The notes: generated by a model not told the origin, from the letters alone. Shown: positions 27,792 through 37,339, counted from the stretch's first letter. The stretch: DNA of 64,000 nt from Gramella jeungdoensis (GCF_023805255.1 NZ_JAMSCK010000004.1:434001-498000); one strand, 5' to 3'. Translations and numbers: made by a program.

Positions 27792-28636
27792 TGACATCGG
27801 GCGCCATCATATCAGCCATTGGACTTGAATATATTGATACGGTATTCCAGACGATTCAGAGCAGTGAATTTTCCCAGTACACTATCGTAGGCATGAAAAC
27901 CTTAGCTGTTCTTTTCTTTCTGGTAAACATTCTAAAGAAATATAACGAAGGGATCGTGGAAAAAGATGGTTATACCTGGGGGCTGAGTCCGGCGGAATTA
28001 GCAAAGAATTTTGCCGTGGTAATACTGGTGATATTCTCTACCCAAATATTAGGATTTTTTGATGGGATCCTGGTGGCTATAGAAAACCAATATCGAGAAA
28101 CCGCTCCTGCCCTCCTACCCTTGCAAATGCAGGAGATCCCGATCGAAGAAGATGTGTCAGCACTGGACGCTATGCGAAAAGCAATGGCCTTATTATATGA
28201 AGCATTGGTCACCCCTTTATATGGATTTAAAACCTTTGCTTTTCTAATCAGCCTGTTCTTATGGATACTGGATTTGTTCATTTATCCTCTTTTTCTTGCG
28301 GAGCGTTATTTTATCCTGGGAATCATGCAGGCTTTCTTCCCATTGATACTTAGTCTTTCAGTAATTGAAAAATTCCGTTCGATGGCCTATAGTTTTTTCA
28401 GAATATATGCGGGAGTCTATATGCTTGTCCCGGCATTTTTCCTGGTCAATGTATTTATTAATGCGATCTATACCGAGATCAATACCAACTTCTGGCAAAA
28501 CCTGTTTGGAACTGATTATGGCAGTAATTTCTTTGCTCCGGTAGTAGAATTGGGGTCTATTGGTTTTATCGTGTTTTTAAAATTCAAGTTATACCGTCGA
28601 GCTATCTCCTTCACGTTGAGATTATTTACCACCTAA
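27791..28636 (+). CDS. traJ: TraJ-like (VirB6-type) polytopic membrane protein
   Basis: A 281-residue protein with about six hydrophobic segments. The N-terminus (GLEYIDTVFQTIQSS) and the loop after the second helix resemble TraJ of conjugative transposons. The order VirB4-like, TraI-like, TraJ-like, TraK-like is conserved. It is somewhat shorter than the ~330-360 residues usual for TraJ. It probably forms the inner-membrane channel. Confidence 0.8.
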   Translation: MTSGAIISAIGLEYIDTVFQTIQSSEFSQYTIVGMKTLAVLFFLVNILKKYNEGIVEKDGYTWGLSPAELAKNFAVVILVIFSTQILGFFDGILVAIENQYRETAPALLPLQMQEIPIEEDVSALDAMRKAMALLYEALVTPLYGFKTFAFLISLFLWILDLFIYPLFLAERYFILGIMQAFFPLILSLSVIEKFRSMAYSFFRIYAGVYMLVPAFFLVNVFINAIYTEINTNFWQNLFGTDYGSNFFAPVVELGSIGFIVFLKFKLYRRAISFTLRLFTT

Positions 28637-28700
28637 ACGCCGGTAGTTATAGAAAAGATAAATCAGAGTCAGCATATGTATAAACACTAAAACAATAATT

Positions 28701-29315
28701 ATGAAAACTCCATATAAAGATATTTACACCGTATTAAAACTCAATCGATTTATAGTTTTAGCTATCGTTATCAGCGCACAGGTATTCAGTGCTTTTGCAT
28801 TGTGGGTCACCTTCACTACTAACAAAAAAGCGTTGAATTCAGCTTTTGCGATTAATAATGACGGAAGTATTATTCCCTTAAAACTGGTTACCCAAAAAGA
28901 AAATTTCAGAGTAGAAGCATTAGCACACCTAAGCTTATTCCATACCTATTTCTATGATATTGATGCTGGCAGTTATGAGAAAAATCTTGAAAAAGCATTA
29001 TGGCTGGGGAATGGTTCTGTTGCCGATTTATATCGCCAGAAAAAGGCTGACGGGGTATATAATCGTCTGCTTCAATATTCTCTGGTTCAAAAAGTAGTAA
29101 GCATTGAATCGGATATCGAAGAGAAGGAAGATCATTACAGATTTCGAACAACGACCATTTTTGAAATCAATCGGGGCTCCGTTGTCGACACCTATCAACT
29201 AATTTCCACAGGAAAACTTATAACAGTAGATCGCCATTTTCCCAATAATCCACACGGTCTTCTGATCACTGATTACTTTGAAAACAGCCTTAGAAAGATA
29301 ATTCCGGAATCCTAA
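28701..29315 (+). CDS. traK: TraK, VirB8-like conjugation protein
   Basis: A 204-residue protein with one membrane helix near residues 15-35 (FIVLAIVISAQVFSAFALWV) and a periplasmic domain with the TraK marks AHLSLFHTYFYDID and a C-terminal RHFPNNPHGLLI. Bacteroides TraK is ~205 residues. It belongs to the inner-membrane complex of the transfer apparatus. It follows traJ by 64 bp and precedes traM by 11 bp. Confidence 0.9.
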   Translation: MKTPYKDIYTVLKLNRFIVLAIVISAQVFSAFALWVTFTTNKKALNSAFAINNDGSIIPLKLVTQKENFRVEALAHLSLFHTYFYDIDAGSYEKNLEKALWLGNGSVADLYRQKKADGVYNRLLQYSLVQKVVSIESDIEEKEDHYRFRTTTIFEINRGSVVDTYQLISTGKLITVDRHFPNNPHGLLITDYFENSLRKIIPES

Positions 29316-29326
29316 AACATAACATC

Positions 29327-30256
29327 ATGAAAATAGAAAAGAATAAAATTGTAGTAGGGAGTATCGTCGCTATCGTTGTCATCTTTCTGATCTCTTATAC
29401 GATAATGATTATGAATGAGGAACAGGACGCACCCAAGGAATTAAATCATACTACTGTTCCGGAGCTTAGCGAGGAGCCACTATCCTATGATTCCAAGCTG
29501 GATGCTATCAATGACCTGAAAGAGGTAAGAGAGACAAATGTTCCCAGTCTATATGATGAGAAACTAATAGATTCACTGGGGTATTACGACTCCGAACTTC
29601 CTGAAAAAGAAAAAAAGCGGATCATAGATAGTATTTATTTCCTGGGAGAACGAAGATCTGCAGAAGTACAGGCCATGGCTTCACCTCCACCAAAACCCCT
29701 TAACAGGACAGTTCCACGTCCAGATACCTCCGCAATCCAGGAAGAACGTAAAATTCAGACAAAGGAGATGGGACTGGAACATCAACTATTTTTTGCCTCC
29801 AATCCTAAAACAAATGAAAATACGGTTTCCGGAACTACCGATTCCGAAATACGGGTTGTTGTTGATGGCACCCAGGTGGTCAGGTCTAATTCCCGAATCC
29901 GATTACGGCTGGACCAGCATGCAACTATAGATAATAAACGCGTCCTTAAGAATACCCCCATTTTTGGTTTTGTAAGTTTTCAGCCTAACCGGGTGCTTAT
30001 CGAAATAGAGAATATAAAGCATCAACCAACCGCATTGAAAGCATTTGATCTACAGGATGGAAGTGAAGGTATTTATGTGGAAAATAATTTTCGTGAGGAA
30101 GCTACTACCGAAGTTGTGGACGACCTTTTAGGAGAGATCAATATTCCCAGTGTGCCACAGGTAGGTGGTATAGGCAAACTACTAAAAACCAAAAATCGTA
30201 ACGTAAAAGTTACGGTCCTGAATAACTATAAACTCATACTAAAACCAGGCTTATAA
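29327..30256 (+). CDS. traM: TraM, VirB10-like conjugation protein
   Basis: A 309-residue protein. A single N-terminal membrane helix (IVVGSIVAIVVIFLISYTIMI) is followed by a proline-rich, low-complexity periplasmic stretch to ~residue 150. The C-terminal domain of Bacteroides TraM carries VVVDGTQVVRSNSRIRLRL, GFVSFQPNRVLIEIENI and LQDGSEGIYVE. It bridges the inner and outer membranes. It is shorter than CTnDOT TraM because the middle is short. Confidence 0.88.
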   Translation: MKIEKNKIVVGSIVAIVVIFLISYTIMIMNEEQDAPKELNHTTVPELSEEPLSYDSKLDAINDLKEVRETNVPSLYDEKLIDSLGYYDSELPEKEKKRIIDSIYFLGERRSAEVQAMASPPPKPLNRTVPRPDTSAIQEERKIQTKEMGLEHQLFFASNPKTNENTVSGTTDSEIRVVVDGTQVVRSNSRIRLRLDQHATIDNKRVLKNTPIFGFVSFQPNRVLIEIENIKHQPTALKAFDLQDGSEGIYVENNFREEATTEVVDDLLGEINIPSVPQVGGIGKLLKTKNRNVKVTVLNNYKLILKPGL

Positions 30257-30284
30257 ACACCTGGTATAAATTAAATTTTATGTC

Positions 30285-31112
30285 ATGAAAAGATATTTTC
30301 TTATTTCCGCGATCATTCTAACAGGCACCGAGCTTTATTCTCAAAAGGCAGAACCGTTGGACACTATTTTTGCCAATGAGCACAAAAACGTAGCCTTATT
30401 TTTTCCCCAGCCTATCAGCCAGGGTATTACAGGTGCCAGCCATTTTGTTTTCACCCATAACAGGGAAAGACAACAACATTTTGGATTATTACAGGCCAAA
30501 CCAGGTAAAGAGAGTAATCTTCTGGTAATAGATGCCGGAGGTTCAGTGTATTCTTACATCCTTAAATATAAGAAGGATCTCTCCAGATTAAACTATTTCA
30601 TCCAGGATACTGACCGTATAGGCACTGAAAAGCGTGATCTGCCAGATCTTTTTAAAGAAGTAGAACCAATCCCGCTTGACATAGACACTCATTATCGAAA
30701 TTTTTGTGCCTATCTACTGAATAAAAAGGGACGGATTGGCCGATTAAGGAAAAGAAACCAGGGCATCATTTTAAGTATTGAAAATATAGTTTTTAACCAG
30801 AACGAACTGTATTTTGTAATTCAGATTGAAAATGGATCCAGTCTGGATTACGATGTTAATTTTCTGAATTTATCCGTGAAAACCAGGCAAAAGGGAAAGA
30901 AAAAATCCATGCAAAGCATTGTGAAGGAACCAATATTTAGATATAAAACTCCGGTGAAAATTAAAGAAGGCCAATGCGCTAGACTGGTGTATGTATTTCC
31001 AAAATTTTCTTTGAGTAATGACCGAGAAGTTTTACTGGAGTTGAACGAAGAAAAAGGAGAAAGAGATGTGGTTTTAAAAGTTTCTCATCGCCATATAAAT
31101 AATCCAAATTAA
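30285..31112 (+). CDS. traN: TraN (DUF4138), VirB9-like outer complex protein
   Basis: A 275-residue exported protein with a signal peptide ending ELYSQ. The DUF4138 pattern is present: NEHKNVALFFPQPISQGITG, then LLVIDAGGSVYSYILKY, and a second beta domain with YDVNFLNLSVKTRQKGKK. It is the last gene of the rightward transfer operon. No TraL, TraO, TraP or TraQ homologue follows. Confidence 0.87.
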   Translation: MKRYFLISAIILTGTELYSQKAEPLDTIFANEHKNVALFFPQPISQGITGASHFVFTHNRERQQHFGLLQAKPGKESNLLVIDAGGSVYSYILKYKKDLSRLNYFIQDTDRIGTEKRDLPDLFKEVEPIPLDIDTHYRNFCAYLLNKKGRIGRLRKRNQGIILSIENIVFNQNELYFVIQIENGSSLDYDVNFLNLSVKTRQKGKKKSMQSIVKEPIFRYKTPVKIKEGQCARLVYVFPKFSLSNDREVLLELNEEKGERDVVLKVSHRHINNPN

Positions 31113-31493
31113 AAGCCAACGGCAGGATGATACAATTAGAACGCTTTGGAAGCTTTTGAACCTCGCTATTAGATAGAATGGCTGGATAAATCGCTATTTC
31201 AGAAATAAAAAAAAATTCGCAATTCTTTATTGAAAAAAATATTGCAAAAACTCGAGATTACAATTTTTAAAAGTGAATCCTTAAAAATGAGGAAAGGATA
31301 TGTCAAAATTGTACGTGCAAGGATATAAATATGATTAAAGATTTCTTCTGTCTGGTGTTTAAAACACCTTATAGATAATGGATAAAACCAGCCATCAGCT
31401 TAGAGAAGAGTTGTTAGTTTTCTGAAGATTACATTGGCAACCTTATATTTTTATTGATAAAATATTTCATCGCTTCGTTAGTGATGAAAAAAT
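31113..31493. other. Non-coding gap between traN and hipA
   Basis: No ORF with coding character, no clear terminator and no repeat were recognised in these 381 bp. The two flanking genes converge here. The sequence is AT-rich with A and T tracts near 31208-31240. Confidence 0.5.
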
Positions 31494-32768
31494 TCAGAAA
31501 TCATAAACCGCATTGGAAAATGCTAAGGCCTTTAACTCCTGTTCATTTCTTGAAATTCCGTATTGATCAGCTATCAGGCGCCAATCCGTCACCGCATCTA
31601 CGACTGTCTTTATTATAGTTAGTGCCTCTTTTTCTTCCAACCTAAAATACTCAATGACCGATAAAGCCAGCTCCAGTTCTAACGCATTTTCGTTTTCTGA
31701 AATATTTAGTTTTAAACCGGTTCCTGTTTCTATGGGATTCACATCATAAGCGGGAGAGAGACGCCATCCATCTTTATATAATAAAAATCCGTGATTCCTT
31801 AAATGGTCATCAGTATTAGAAACACAGATACTGAAGACAATTCGTCTCCATAATTCTCTAAGATCTTCATCTACATTACCACCCTGGGTAGTGATCAGTT
31901 CCGCTAGTTCCAGGTAACTGGCACCACTTTGATAATCGGCACCATCCGTATATTGTAATAAGGTCATTGCAGAGGCAAAATGAATGCGGTCTCCGTGATC
32001 GGTTCGATCAAAACGCTTCGTCAAAAAGGTATGATTATCGGAAGTAAATTTCTGTGCTTTAGAGGTAGCCATGTTAATTCCCGCTTTAATTGCCATTTGA
32101 TAGGTGACGGCCTCCCATCCTCCTATATCTCCCTGATCCGTTCTGCTGGGAAATTTGGCAATCCATAGCGCCCCGTTTTGGTCACGTATTCCTGCCTTTG
32201 GCCTGGCTCCTCCAAGTGAGGCCCCAGGATCAATGAGCATATTTAACCATTGCAGATAATCAGGATCATCAATTACATCATCCTGCTCCAGTTTTAAACT
32301 AATTCTTTCTAACTCCCGAAGTGTGGTCCACGGCGGAGCTGCCATCTTATTATTATCATTTAAAAAGGGTCCCTCTTCATTTTCCTTAAAACGTAATCCG
32401 CCCATCCGGTGTGCATCATAAACTCCAAGCAAATAATCTGTTTCGAAAAGCCTGCGCTCCGCCCGCTTTTCTAATCTTGCCAGAGCGGCTTCCCGTCTTC
32501 GCATTAATATTCTTCCCCATCGATCCGGAGAGGAATCCAGAAATATTCCAAAATTATGTTGTTCATTACCTAGGAACTGAGGTCCTTCATATAGTTGAAG
32601 AGAAGGATCCAGAACCTGTGCAAACGGTGATTGCAACCAGGATTTCTCATAAGAGAATGAAAAAACTTCATTACCCCGTACTCTTTCCGATTGCAATCGT
32701 CCCATTAATAAAGACTCTTTCATTCCTACCCAATCCGAATAAACCAGTATTGATCTTGTTGATGCCAT
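31494..32768 (-). CDS. hipA: HipA-family Ser/Thr kinase toxin
   Basis: A 424-residue protein of HipA size. The N-subdomain has FLDSSPDRWGRILMRRRE, and the kinase part has GGARPKAGI, WIAKFPSR (ATP-binding Lys), FLTKRFDR, the catalytic loop NTDDHLRNHGFL near residue 317 and the Asp of SPAYDVNP near 337. All the kinase residues are present, so it should be active. HipA toxins phosphorylate glutamyl-tRNA synthetase or other targets and are held by HipB. It lies 2 bp after hipB and probably stabilises the mobile element. Confidence 0.93.
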   Translation of the reverse strand: MASTRSILVYSDWVGMKESLLMGRLQSERVRGNEVFSFSYEKSWLQSPFAQVLDPSLQLYEGPQFLGNEQHNFGIFLDSSPDRWGRILMRRREAALARLEKRAERRLFETDYLLGVYDAHRMGGLRFKENEEGPFLNDNNKMAAPPWTTLRELERISLKLEQDDVIDDPDYLQWLNMLIDPGASLGGARPKAGIRDQNGALWIAKFPSRTDQGDIGGWEAVTYQMAIKAGINMATSKAQKFTSDNHTFLTKRFDRTDHGDRIHFASAMTLLQYTDGADYQSGASYLELAELITTQGGNVDEDLRELWRRIVFSICVSNTDDHLRNHGFLLYKDGWRLSPAYDVNPIETGTGLKLNISENENALELELALSVIEYFRLEEKEALTIIKTVVDAVTDWRLIADQYGISRNEQELKALAFSNAVYDF

Positions 32769-32770
32769 AG

Positions 32771-33082
32771 CTATTTCTTAGGTGCGCGTTCTCCAGTTTT
32801 AAGTTCAGCATCCTGTAGTTTTCTTCCCAATGGATCTTTTAGGGCAAGTTGAAATATATCCTCCTCAAGCCCCAACACTTTTAACACCTGAAAATAACTT
32901 CCCAGACTGACACTGGGGTTGCCTTTCTCTATGGATAATAGCGTAGGACGGCTGATATTTGCTCTTTCTGAAACCTGCTCCATGCTCAGTTTTCGTCTTA
33001 ATCGAGCCAGTTTAATCTGCCCGCCCATATCAGATAATTTCCGTTTGTCTCGAGGAAATAAAATAGTTCTTGAATTTCCCAT
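32771..33082 (-). CDS. hipB: HipB-type XRE antitoxin/repressor
   Basis: A 103-residue Cro/C1-type protein. The HTH is KLSMEQVSERANISRPTLLSIEKG near residues 32-56, followed by LGSYFQVLKVLGLEEDIFQ. The order antitoxin then toxin, with 2 bp between, is typical. Two nested inverted repeats upstream fit autoregulation. Confidence 0.92.
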   Translation of the reverse strand: MGNSRTILFPRDKRKLSDMGGQIKLARLRRKLSMEQVSERANISRPTLLSIEKGNPSVSLGSYFQVLKVLGLEEDIFQLALKDPLGRKLQDAELKTGERAPKK

Positions 33083-33136
33083 AATGTAAATTATTTTTTA
33101 CAAATATAGTATTTTTTGTAAACTATAATTTACATT
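33083..33136 (-). promoter_or_regulatory. hipBA operator with embedded promoter
   Basis: Outer arms AATGTAAATTAT/ATAATTTACATT (33083-33094 and 33125-33136) are a perfect 12-bp inverted repeat. Inner arms TTTACAAA/TTTGTAAA (33097-33104 and 33115-33122) are also perfect. On the minus strand TATATTTG at 33101-33108 matches TAnnTTTG, so the -7 element is enclosed by the arms. HipB bound here would block its own promoter. Confidence 0.7.
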
Positions 33137-33262
33137 ATTAAACAATTCTCATATCTATAATAGATAGCTGAGCCATACTTATAATACCGTAATGATAATT
33201 TTTAAACTGAATTATGTCAAGTTTTTTCTGGTTTCTACTTGACAATTTATTATCACACTGAA

Positions 33263-34843
33263 TTATTTAAAAATGGATTTAGCTTCCTGATAAATTCTTT
33301 CAAAATTCCTTTCCAAATCGGTTGAAGAAAACTGCTGAGCTTTTTCAGGAAGTTCTCTTCGAATATGCGGTAGTTTAAACTGTACCTTCCTGTCCTTTCC
33401 ATCTGCATAGGTAATAAATTCACCCTGCTTCAGCCGAAAGAAAACATTAGCACGTATTTTAGGAATTTCTTTTTCACCAGTAGTAACCCTGGTATCAAAA
33501 TTAAGATTATGTCCACGACTAACACTCCGGGTAGGGTTCTTTATAATTTCAAAAAAACGTTCGTAATATCTGGCAGTATCCGGATCGTTTACTTTGCCAA
33601 AAAACTGGTAAGATAGATTACTCAATATAGCTTTACTGGCTTTATCTCCATACATCATGTCATTCTGGATCTTATCCTGCATCACATATACAGTAGCGAT
33701 ATCATAACTTCTGAGTGTAGCTGGAATTCGGTGCATATTCAGTAGTCGTAATGTTGGAGCCTCTTCCATCAATAGAAAAGATGATTTGGAATTCCGCACA
33801 CTCATTTGTTTGGTAATGGTATGAATAATGGCTGCGATAACCGCGGCATAAGAAGATTCAAATTTAGGATTGTTCACAACAGAAATTACTGCAGGGTTTT
33901 CGGGATGATTAATATTAAGGGGGATTTCATCTGCAGACAAAGCCATAAAGATGCTTTGGGTACTAATCCTTTTTAAGGCGTTGGCCAGGGTGCTCTTTAC
34001 TCCGGCTGTTTGTCGTTCCGAATCTTTTCCACTAATAAAGGCATCTGCCATCGCCCTGGACGTCCTGTTTGATTCCAAAAAGGCAATAAGGCTGTCTGTA
34101 TCCAAAAACTGATATATAGCTATTAAATGCGGTAAGGTACAGTACTGCGGATAAGATGTCTTCAATTTCCAGATAAGACCACCTATCAAACCTTCTGCAG
34201 CATCATTAAAAAATTTCGTCGTTCCGCTGGTTCCTGTTTCTTTTTGCTCCAATAGATTTTCAATAAGCACCCTGGAAATTTCATTCACACTTTCTTCATT
34301 CTCCAGATACCGGGGCGCGATGGGATTCACCCGATGGATAATTTTATCAAAGGAGATCACTTTAAAAGGGATATCAGAATTCTTAAAAAGCGGGTATGCC
34401 ATTTCGGTAAGTTCAAAATCCTTATAATCATGGATCACCCCACAGAAACTGTACTTCTGAAAATGCTTTAGAAAACCATAGACCACACTTTCCGTTTTAC
34501 CACTACCGGCAGAACCGATGATGGAAGCACCACGTTTGATATTGACGATTTTAAAATCTTTGCCATTTGTTTTAAAAATGACCTGATACTTCTTAGCCAC
34601 TTTATCTTCGGTTTCAGTGGAATGAAAGAAAACATAGAAAACCGTATTAATTAATAATAATGGGCAGGCAACATACAACAGGCTTTCAATCAGCTGTTCA
34701 GGGTAAAAATAATAAGTGATGATACCTGAGAGTAGCACGGTATTTATTAGAAACGCATATCTGGAAATTCGGTATAACCCATAGAAAATCAGACTGCAAA
34801 AAGCGACGAGTAAGATCGTGTTTACTGTGCTGAATTCGTCCAT
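33263..34843 (-). CDS. Type IV coupling protein (VirD4/TraG-D type ATPase)
   Basis: A 526-residue protein. Three hydrophobic segments lie in the first ~85 residues, followed by the Walker A GSAGSGKTES near 110-119, the Walker B FLLMEEAPTLRL near 350-362, and the TraM-recognition region YDIATVYVMQDKIQNDM. It brings the relaxase-DNA complex to the secretion channel. It is read opposite to the tra genes and follows the relaxase gene by 19 bp, so the mobilisation genes form their own operon with bfmA. Confidence 0.92.
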   Translation of the reverse strand: MDEFSTVNTILLVAFCSLIFYGLYRISRYAFLINTVLLSGIITYYFYPEQLIESLLYVACPLLLINTVFYVFFHSTETEDKVAKKYQVIFKTNGKDFKIVNIKRGASIIGSAGSGKTESVVYGFLKHFQKYSFCGVIHDYKDFELTEMAYPLFKNSDIPFKVISFDKIIHRVNPIAPRYLENEESVNEISRVLIENLLEQKETGTSGTTKFFNDAAEGLIGGLIWKLKTSYPQYCTLPHLIAIYQFLDTDSLIAFLESNRTSRAMADAFISGKDSERQTAGVKSTLANALKRISTQSIFMALSADEIPLNINHPENPAVISVVNNPKFESSYAAVIAAIIHTITKQMSVRNSKSSFLLMEEAPTLRLLNMHRIPATLRSYDIATVYVMQDKIQNDMMYGDKASKAILSNLSYQFFGKVNDPDTARYYERFFEIIKNPTRSVSRGHNLNFDTRVTTGEKEIPKIRANVFFRLKQGEFITYADGKDRKVQFKLPHIRRELPEKAQQFSSTDLERNFERIYQEAKSIFK

Positions 34844-34862
34844 TGCTTATTTATTATTTCGG

Positions 34863-35894
34863 TTAAATTCCGATAGAGCTAGATTTAACTGCTATATCCA
34901 CTCCCCTTCTTAAGCGATTAAAAACTTTTAATGCCAGTTGGGCCTTATTCGTAGGAATATTTGGCATCATGGGGATCCCGGATTCTTTAAGTATTTTCAT
35001 GGCCACTGTCTTTTCACTGGTGGGCAGTTTCATCAAACTGGAAAAATAGCCTTTTGGGTTTTTAATGAACTCTTTCCGCGAGGAATAGGATTCCACAAAA
35101 TTTCGTTGATACCCAAAGGTTTTGTCGAATGTATTTTCAGCGTTTCTGAAAAATTTATCTCGATCAAAACCTCGTTTGACTGTTTTTCCATTTAATGTTA
35201 CCTCGGAGGCTCTGTATTTACTTCCTGGAGATAAGCTAAATTTATTTGAAGCATCCCGCCGACTTACAATAATATGGATATGGCTTTGGTTCCCTTCTTT
35301 GGACATTCCCTGAACAATACGCAGGCCTCCCTGTTTATGTGGGGCAGCTTTCTCCAGTTTACTGATCTCACGTTTCATCTGGGCAATGTTGCCAGGGTGT
35401 TCCTTCCGCTTTACTTTTTGGATATCATTTTTTAGTTGAAGAATTTTGGCTGCAAAAGGCTGGTTTTCCCGTACCTGTTTATCGGTCCCTTTAAAGCATC
35501 GTTGATGTTCGATTTTCGCGTAGTATTTAATATCATCAACATTGACTGGCCGGCCATTAATCTCCCTATTGAAAGAAGCCACATAATCTTTCATTAATTC
35601 TCGGGTGTACTTTTTTAAATCCTCGCTATTGTTTTGTAATCTGCTCAATTCTTTTTTGGATGGACTCACTGTAATGGAATAAAACCTGGGTTCTGTCTTT
35701 TCCAGCTTAGCAGTATTTGCGTCAATTTGACGAACCACTTCCTCTGCCGGAATCTGATCTTTATACTGATTGAAAAAGAACTCTTGTTCCTCTGGATCCA
35801 ACCCCTGATTTTCCTTTTCCAGGTAGCCCACAAAATCGGCTGAGCCCTGAGAATAATTTCCACCTAATTTTTGTGCTGTGATAGTGATATACAT
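34863..35894 (-). CDS. Relaxase/mobilisation protein (DUF5712, MobB-like)
   Basis: A 343-residue protein. The N-terminus (MYITITAQKLGGNYSQGS) and the central relaxase motif HIHIIVSRRD near residue 200 (H-x-H metal site) match the DUF5712 mobilisation proteins of Bacteroidota. The catalytic nucleophile is not obvious; Tyr in the N-terminal FVGYLEKEN or SVTPS-like segments are possibilities. The C-terminal half is basic. It lies between the BfmA gene (11 bp) and the T4CP gene (19 bp). Confidence 0.85.
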   Translation of the reverse strand: MYITITAQKLGGNYSQGSADFVGYLEKENQGLDPEEQEFFFNQYKDQIPAEEVVRQIDANTAKLEKTEPRFYSITVSPSKKELSRLQNNSEDLKKYTRELMKDYVASFNREINGRPVNVDDIKYYAKIEHQRCFKGTDKQVRENQPFAAKILQLKNDIQKVKRKEHPGNIAQMKREISKLEKAAPHKQGGLRIVQGMSKEGNQSHIHIIVSRRDASNKFSLSPGSKYRASEVTLNGKTVKRGFDRDKFFRNAENTFDKTFGYQRNFVESYSSRKEFIKNPKGYFSSLMKLPTSEKTVAMKILKESGIPMMPNIPTNKAQLALKVFNRLRRGVDIAVKSSSIGI

Positions 35895-35905
35895 TTTTAA
35901 ATAAT

Positions 35906-36295
35906 TTATGAGTCCTGTTGCTTTCGTTCCTGATATTTCGGTTGATTCTCTGCCGTATTTTTCTTCTCCAGGATGAGGGGTTGTTTTTTAGGCTCTGCTT
36001 CCCGGAATAATGACTGCATCATGGCTACCGTAGGTTTTGTTTGGCCTTTCTCAATATCCTTTAGAATAGCAATGACTCCATTGATCCTTTTCTTGATCAG
36101 AGTTTCCAGGGTTTGCATTTTTGGTCCCATAGATTCGGTGGGCGAAATACCATTATTCTCAAAAAAATCAATCATCAACAATAAGCTTACAGATTGTGAT
36201 TTTGAGATAGTACGGCTAAACCGTCTAAACTTTTTCGCAACTGAAGACTTGATCTTTAGCGTCTCGAATAGTTCCTTTTTAAATTCTTCATCCAT
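35906..36295 (-). CDS. BfmA/BtgA-family mobilisation accessory protein
   Basis: A 129-residue basic protein. An N-terminal ribbon-helix-helix-like region (SVAKKFRRFSRTISKSQSVSLLLMIDFFENNGISP) is followed by a conserved helix (LKRINGVIAILKDIEKGQTKP) and a Lys/Gln-rich tail. This is the DNA-binding partner of the relaxase at oriT. It is the first gene of the leftward mobilisation operon, so oriT is expected just upstream. Confidence 0.88.
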   Translation of the reverse strand: MDEEFKKELFETLKIKSSVAKKFRRFSRTISKSQSVSLLLMIDFFENNGISPTESMGPKMQTLETLIKKRINGVIAILKDIEKGQTKPTVAMMQSLFREAEPKKQPLILEKKNTAENQPKYQERKQQDS

Positions 36296-36813
36296 TTTTT
36301 AGTAAAAAATTGACCATTTATCAGGAGCTGGGAAAGGTTTTTAGTAAATATTAATTTCCTAACACCCTGATTTAAAATATTTTAAACTTTAAATAACTGA
36401 TAATCCGTTATTTAGACTTTCATTAGGAAATGTAACGCGGCTCTGCCCGTTACCCTCTTGCTATTCCTTTCCGTCCCGCAGGCGGGACAAAAATCTCATA
36501 CAAATTGGCCTATGTTCCAATTGCATTTTAAGGAATAAAAATTCCAGTATGTAAAAATTTTTGATGGGTAAGGTTATCAGCGAAAGTCAATAATTGGGAT
36601 CACCTTACATAAAATGATTTGCTGAAATTCAGCTTATTAAAGATACAATATTTTTCTCGACAAGGAAATTAATAGTTTCTAAGGGTACCTGAGAATTTTA
36701 TTTTTTAAAATCACCAGGTGACAGTTAAATAATAGAACGATCTAAATCGAATCTAGAATTCAAAAAAAATACCTCTAAAGAGTTTTAGAGGTAATTTTAA
36801 TTGATTAAACAGT
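36296..36813. other. Non-coding gap, candidate oriT region
   Basis: No gene is seen. A hairpin GTAACGCGG/CCCGTTAC (36432-36453) is followed 20 bp later by the perfect palindrome GTCCCGCAGGCGGGAC (36473-36488). GC-rich hairpins in an AT-rich gap directly before the mobilisation operon are what an oriT would look like. The 16-bp palindrome also resembles a common flavobacterial dispersed palindrome. The gap ends with the radC terminator at 36770. Confidence 0.4.
36770..36793 (-). terminator. Intrinsic terminator of the radC-like gene
   Basis: A perfect 10-bp stem (TACCTCTAAA/TTTAGAGGTA, loop GAGT) is followed on the minus strand by a run of eight T. It lies 20 bp past the stop codon of the gene at 36814. 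Confidence 0.85.
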
Positions 36814-37263
36814 TTAGAGGATCCCTTCATCCGCAAAACTCACATAGTCACCATCTGGAGTGAGAATTAAATGATCAAGGACTTTAATATCCAGAAGTTT
36901 CGCTGCTTTTATAACCTTTTGTGTCAGCAGTTTATCTGCTTCACTTGGTTTTAGAGTTCCGCTGGGATGATTATGCGCAAGGATCACAGCACAGGAAAGG
37001 CTTTTAAGAATTACGGCAAATAAGATGCGTAAATCTACAAGTGTCCCGGTAATTCCTCCGGTGGAAACTTCAAAAATGCCTTTCACCTTATTTGCGTTAT
37101 TAAGTAGCATGACCTTAAAACATTCCTGCAGGCCGATTTGGTCTTTATTCCAGGTGTTATATAATAGTTTCGCTGCATTAACAGATGAACTTATTTTAGG
37201 AGCCTGGGAAATCTTAAAATTCCCCTTATATTTTATCGATATTTCATTAACTTTCGTTTTCAT
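36814..37263 (-). CDS. RadC-like JAB/MPN-domain protein
   Basis: A 149-residue protein with the JAMM metalloprotease-like signature AHNHPSG..PSEAD near residues 93-106 and the RadC end VLDHLILTPDGDYVSFADEG. It has only the JAB domain, without the N-terminal helix-hairpin-helix part of chromosomal RadC (~225 residues). This short form is typical of mobile elements. Its biochemical role is unsettled. It follows ssb on the same strand. Confidence 0.9.
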   Translation of the reverse strand: MKTKVNEISIKYKGNFKISQAPKISSSVNAAKLLYNTWNKDQIGLQECFKVMLLNNANKVKGIFEVSTGGITGTLVDLRILFAVILKSLSCAVILAHNHPSGTLKPSEADKLLTQKVIKAAKLLDIKVLDHLILTPDGDYVSFADEGIL

Positions 37264-37296
37264 AATTCTAATTTGTAGATAGGTTAGAATTGAAGA

Positions 37297-37332
37297 AAGA
37301 GGGCGTTACCCTGAACAAGTACCCGCCCTCTT
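37297..37332 (-). terminator. GC-rich hairpin between ssb and radC-like gene
   Basis: AAGAGGGCG/CGCCCTCTT form a perfect 9-bp stem around an 18-nt loop, followed on the minus strand by a T-rich stretch. It may end or attenuate the ssb transcript before the radC-like gene. Confidence 0.55.
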
Positions 37333-37339
37333 CATTTAA

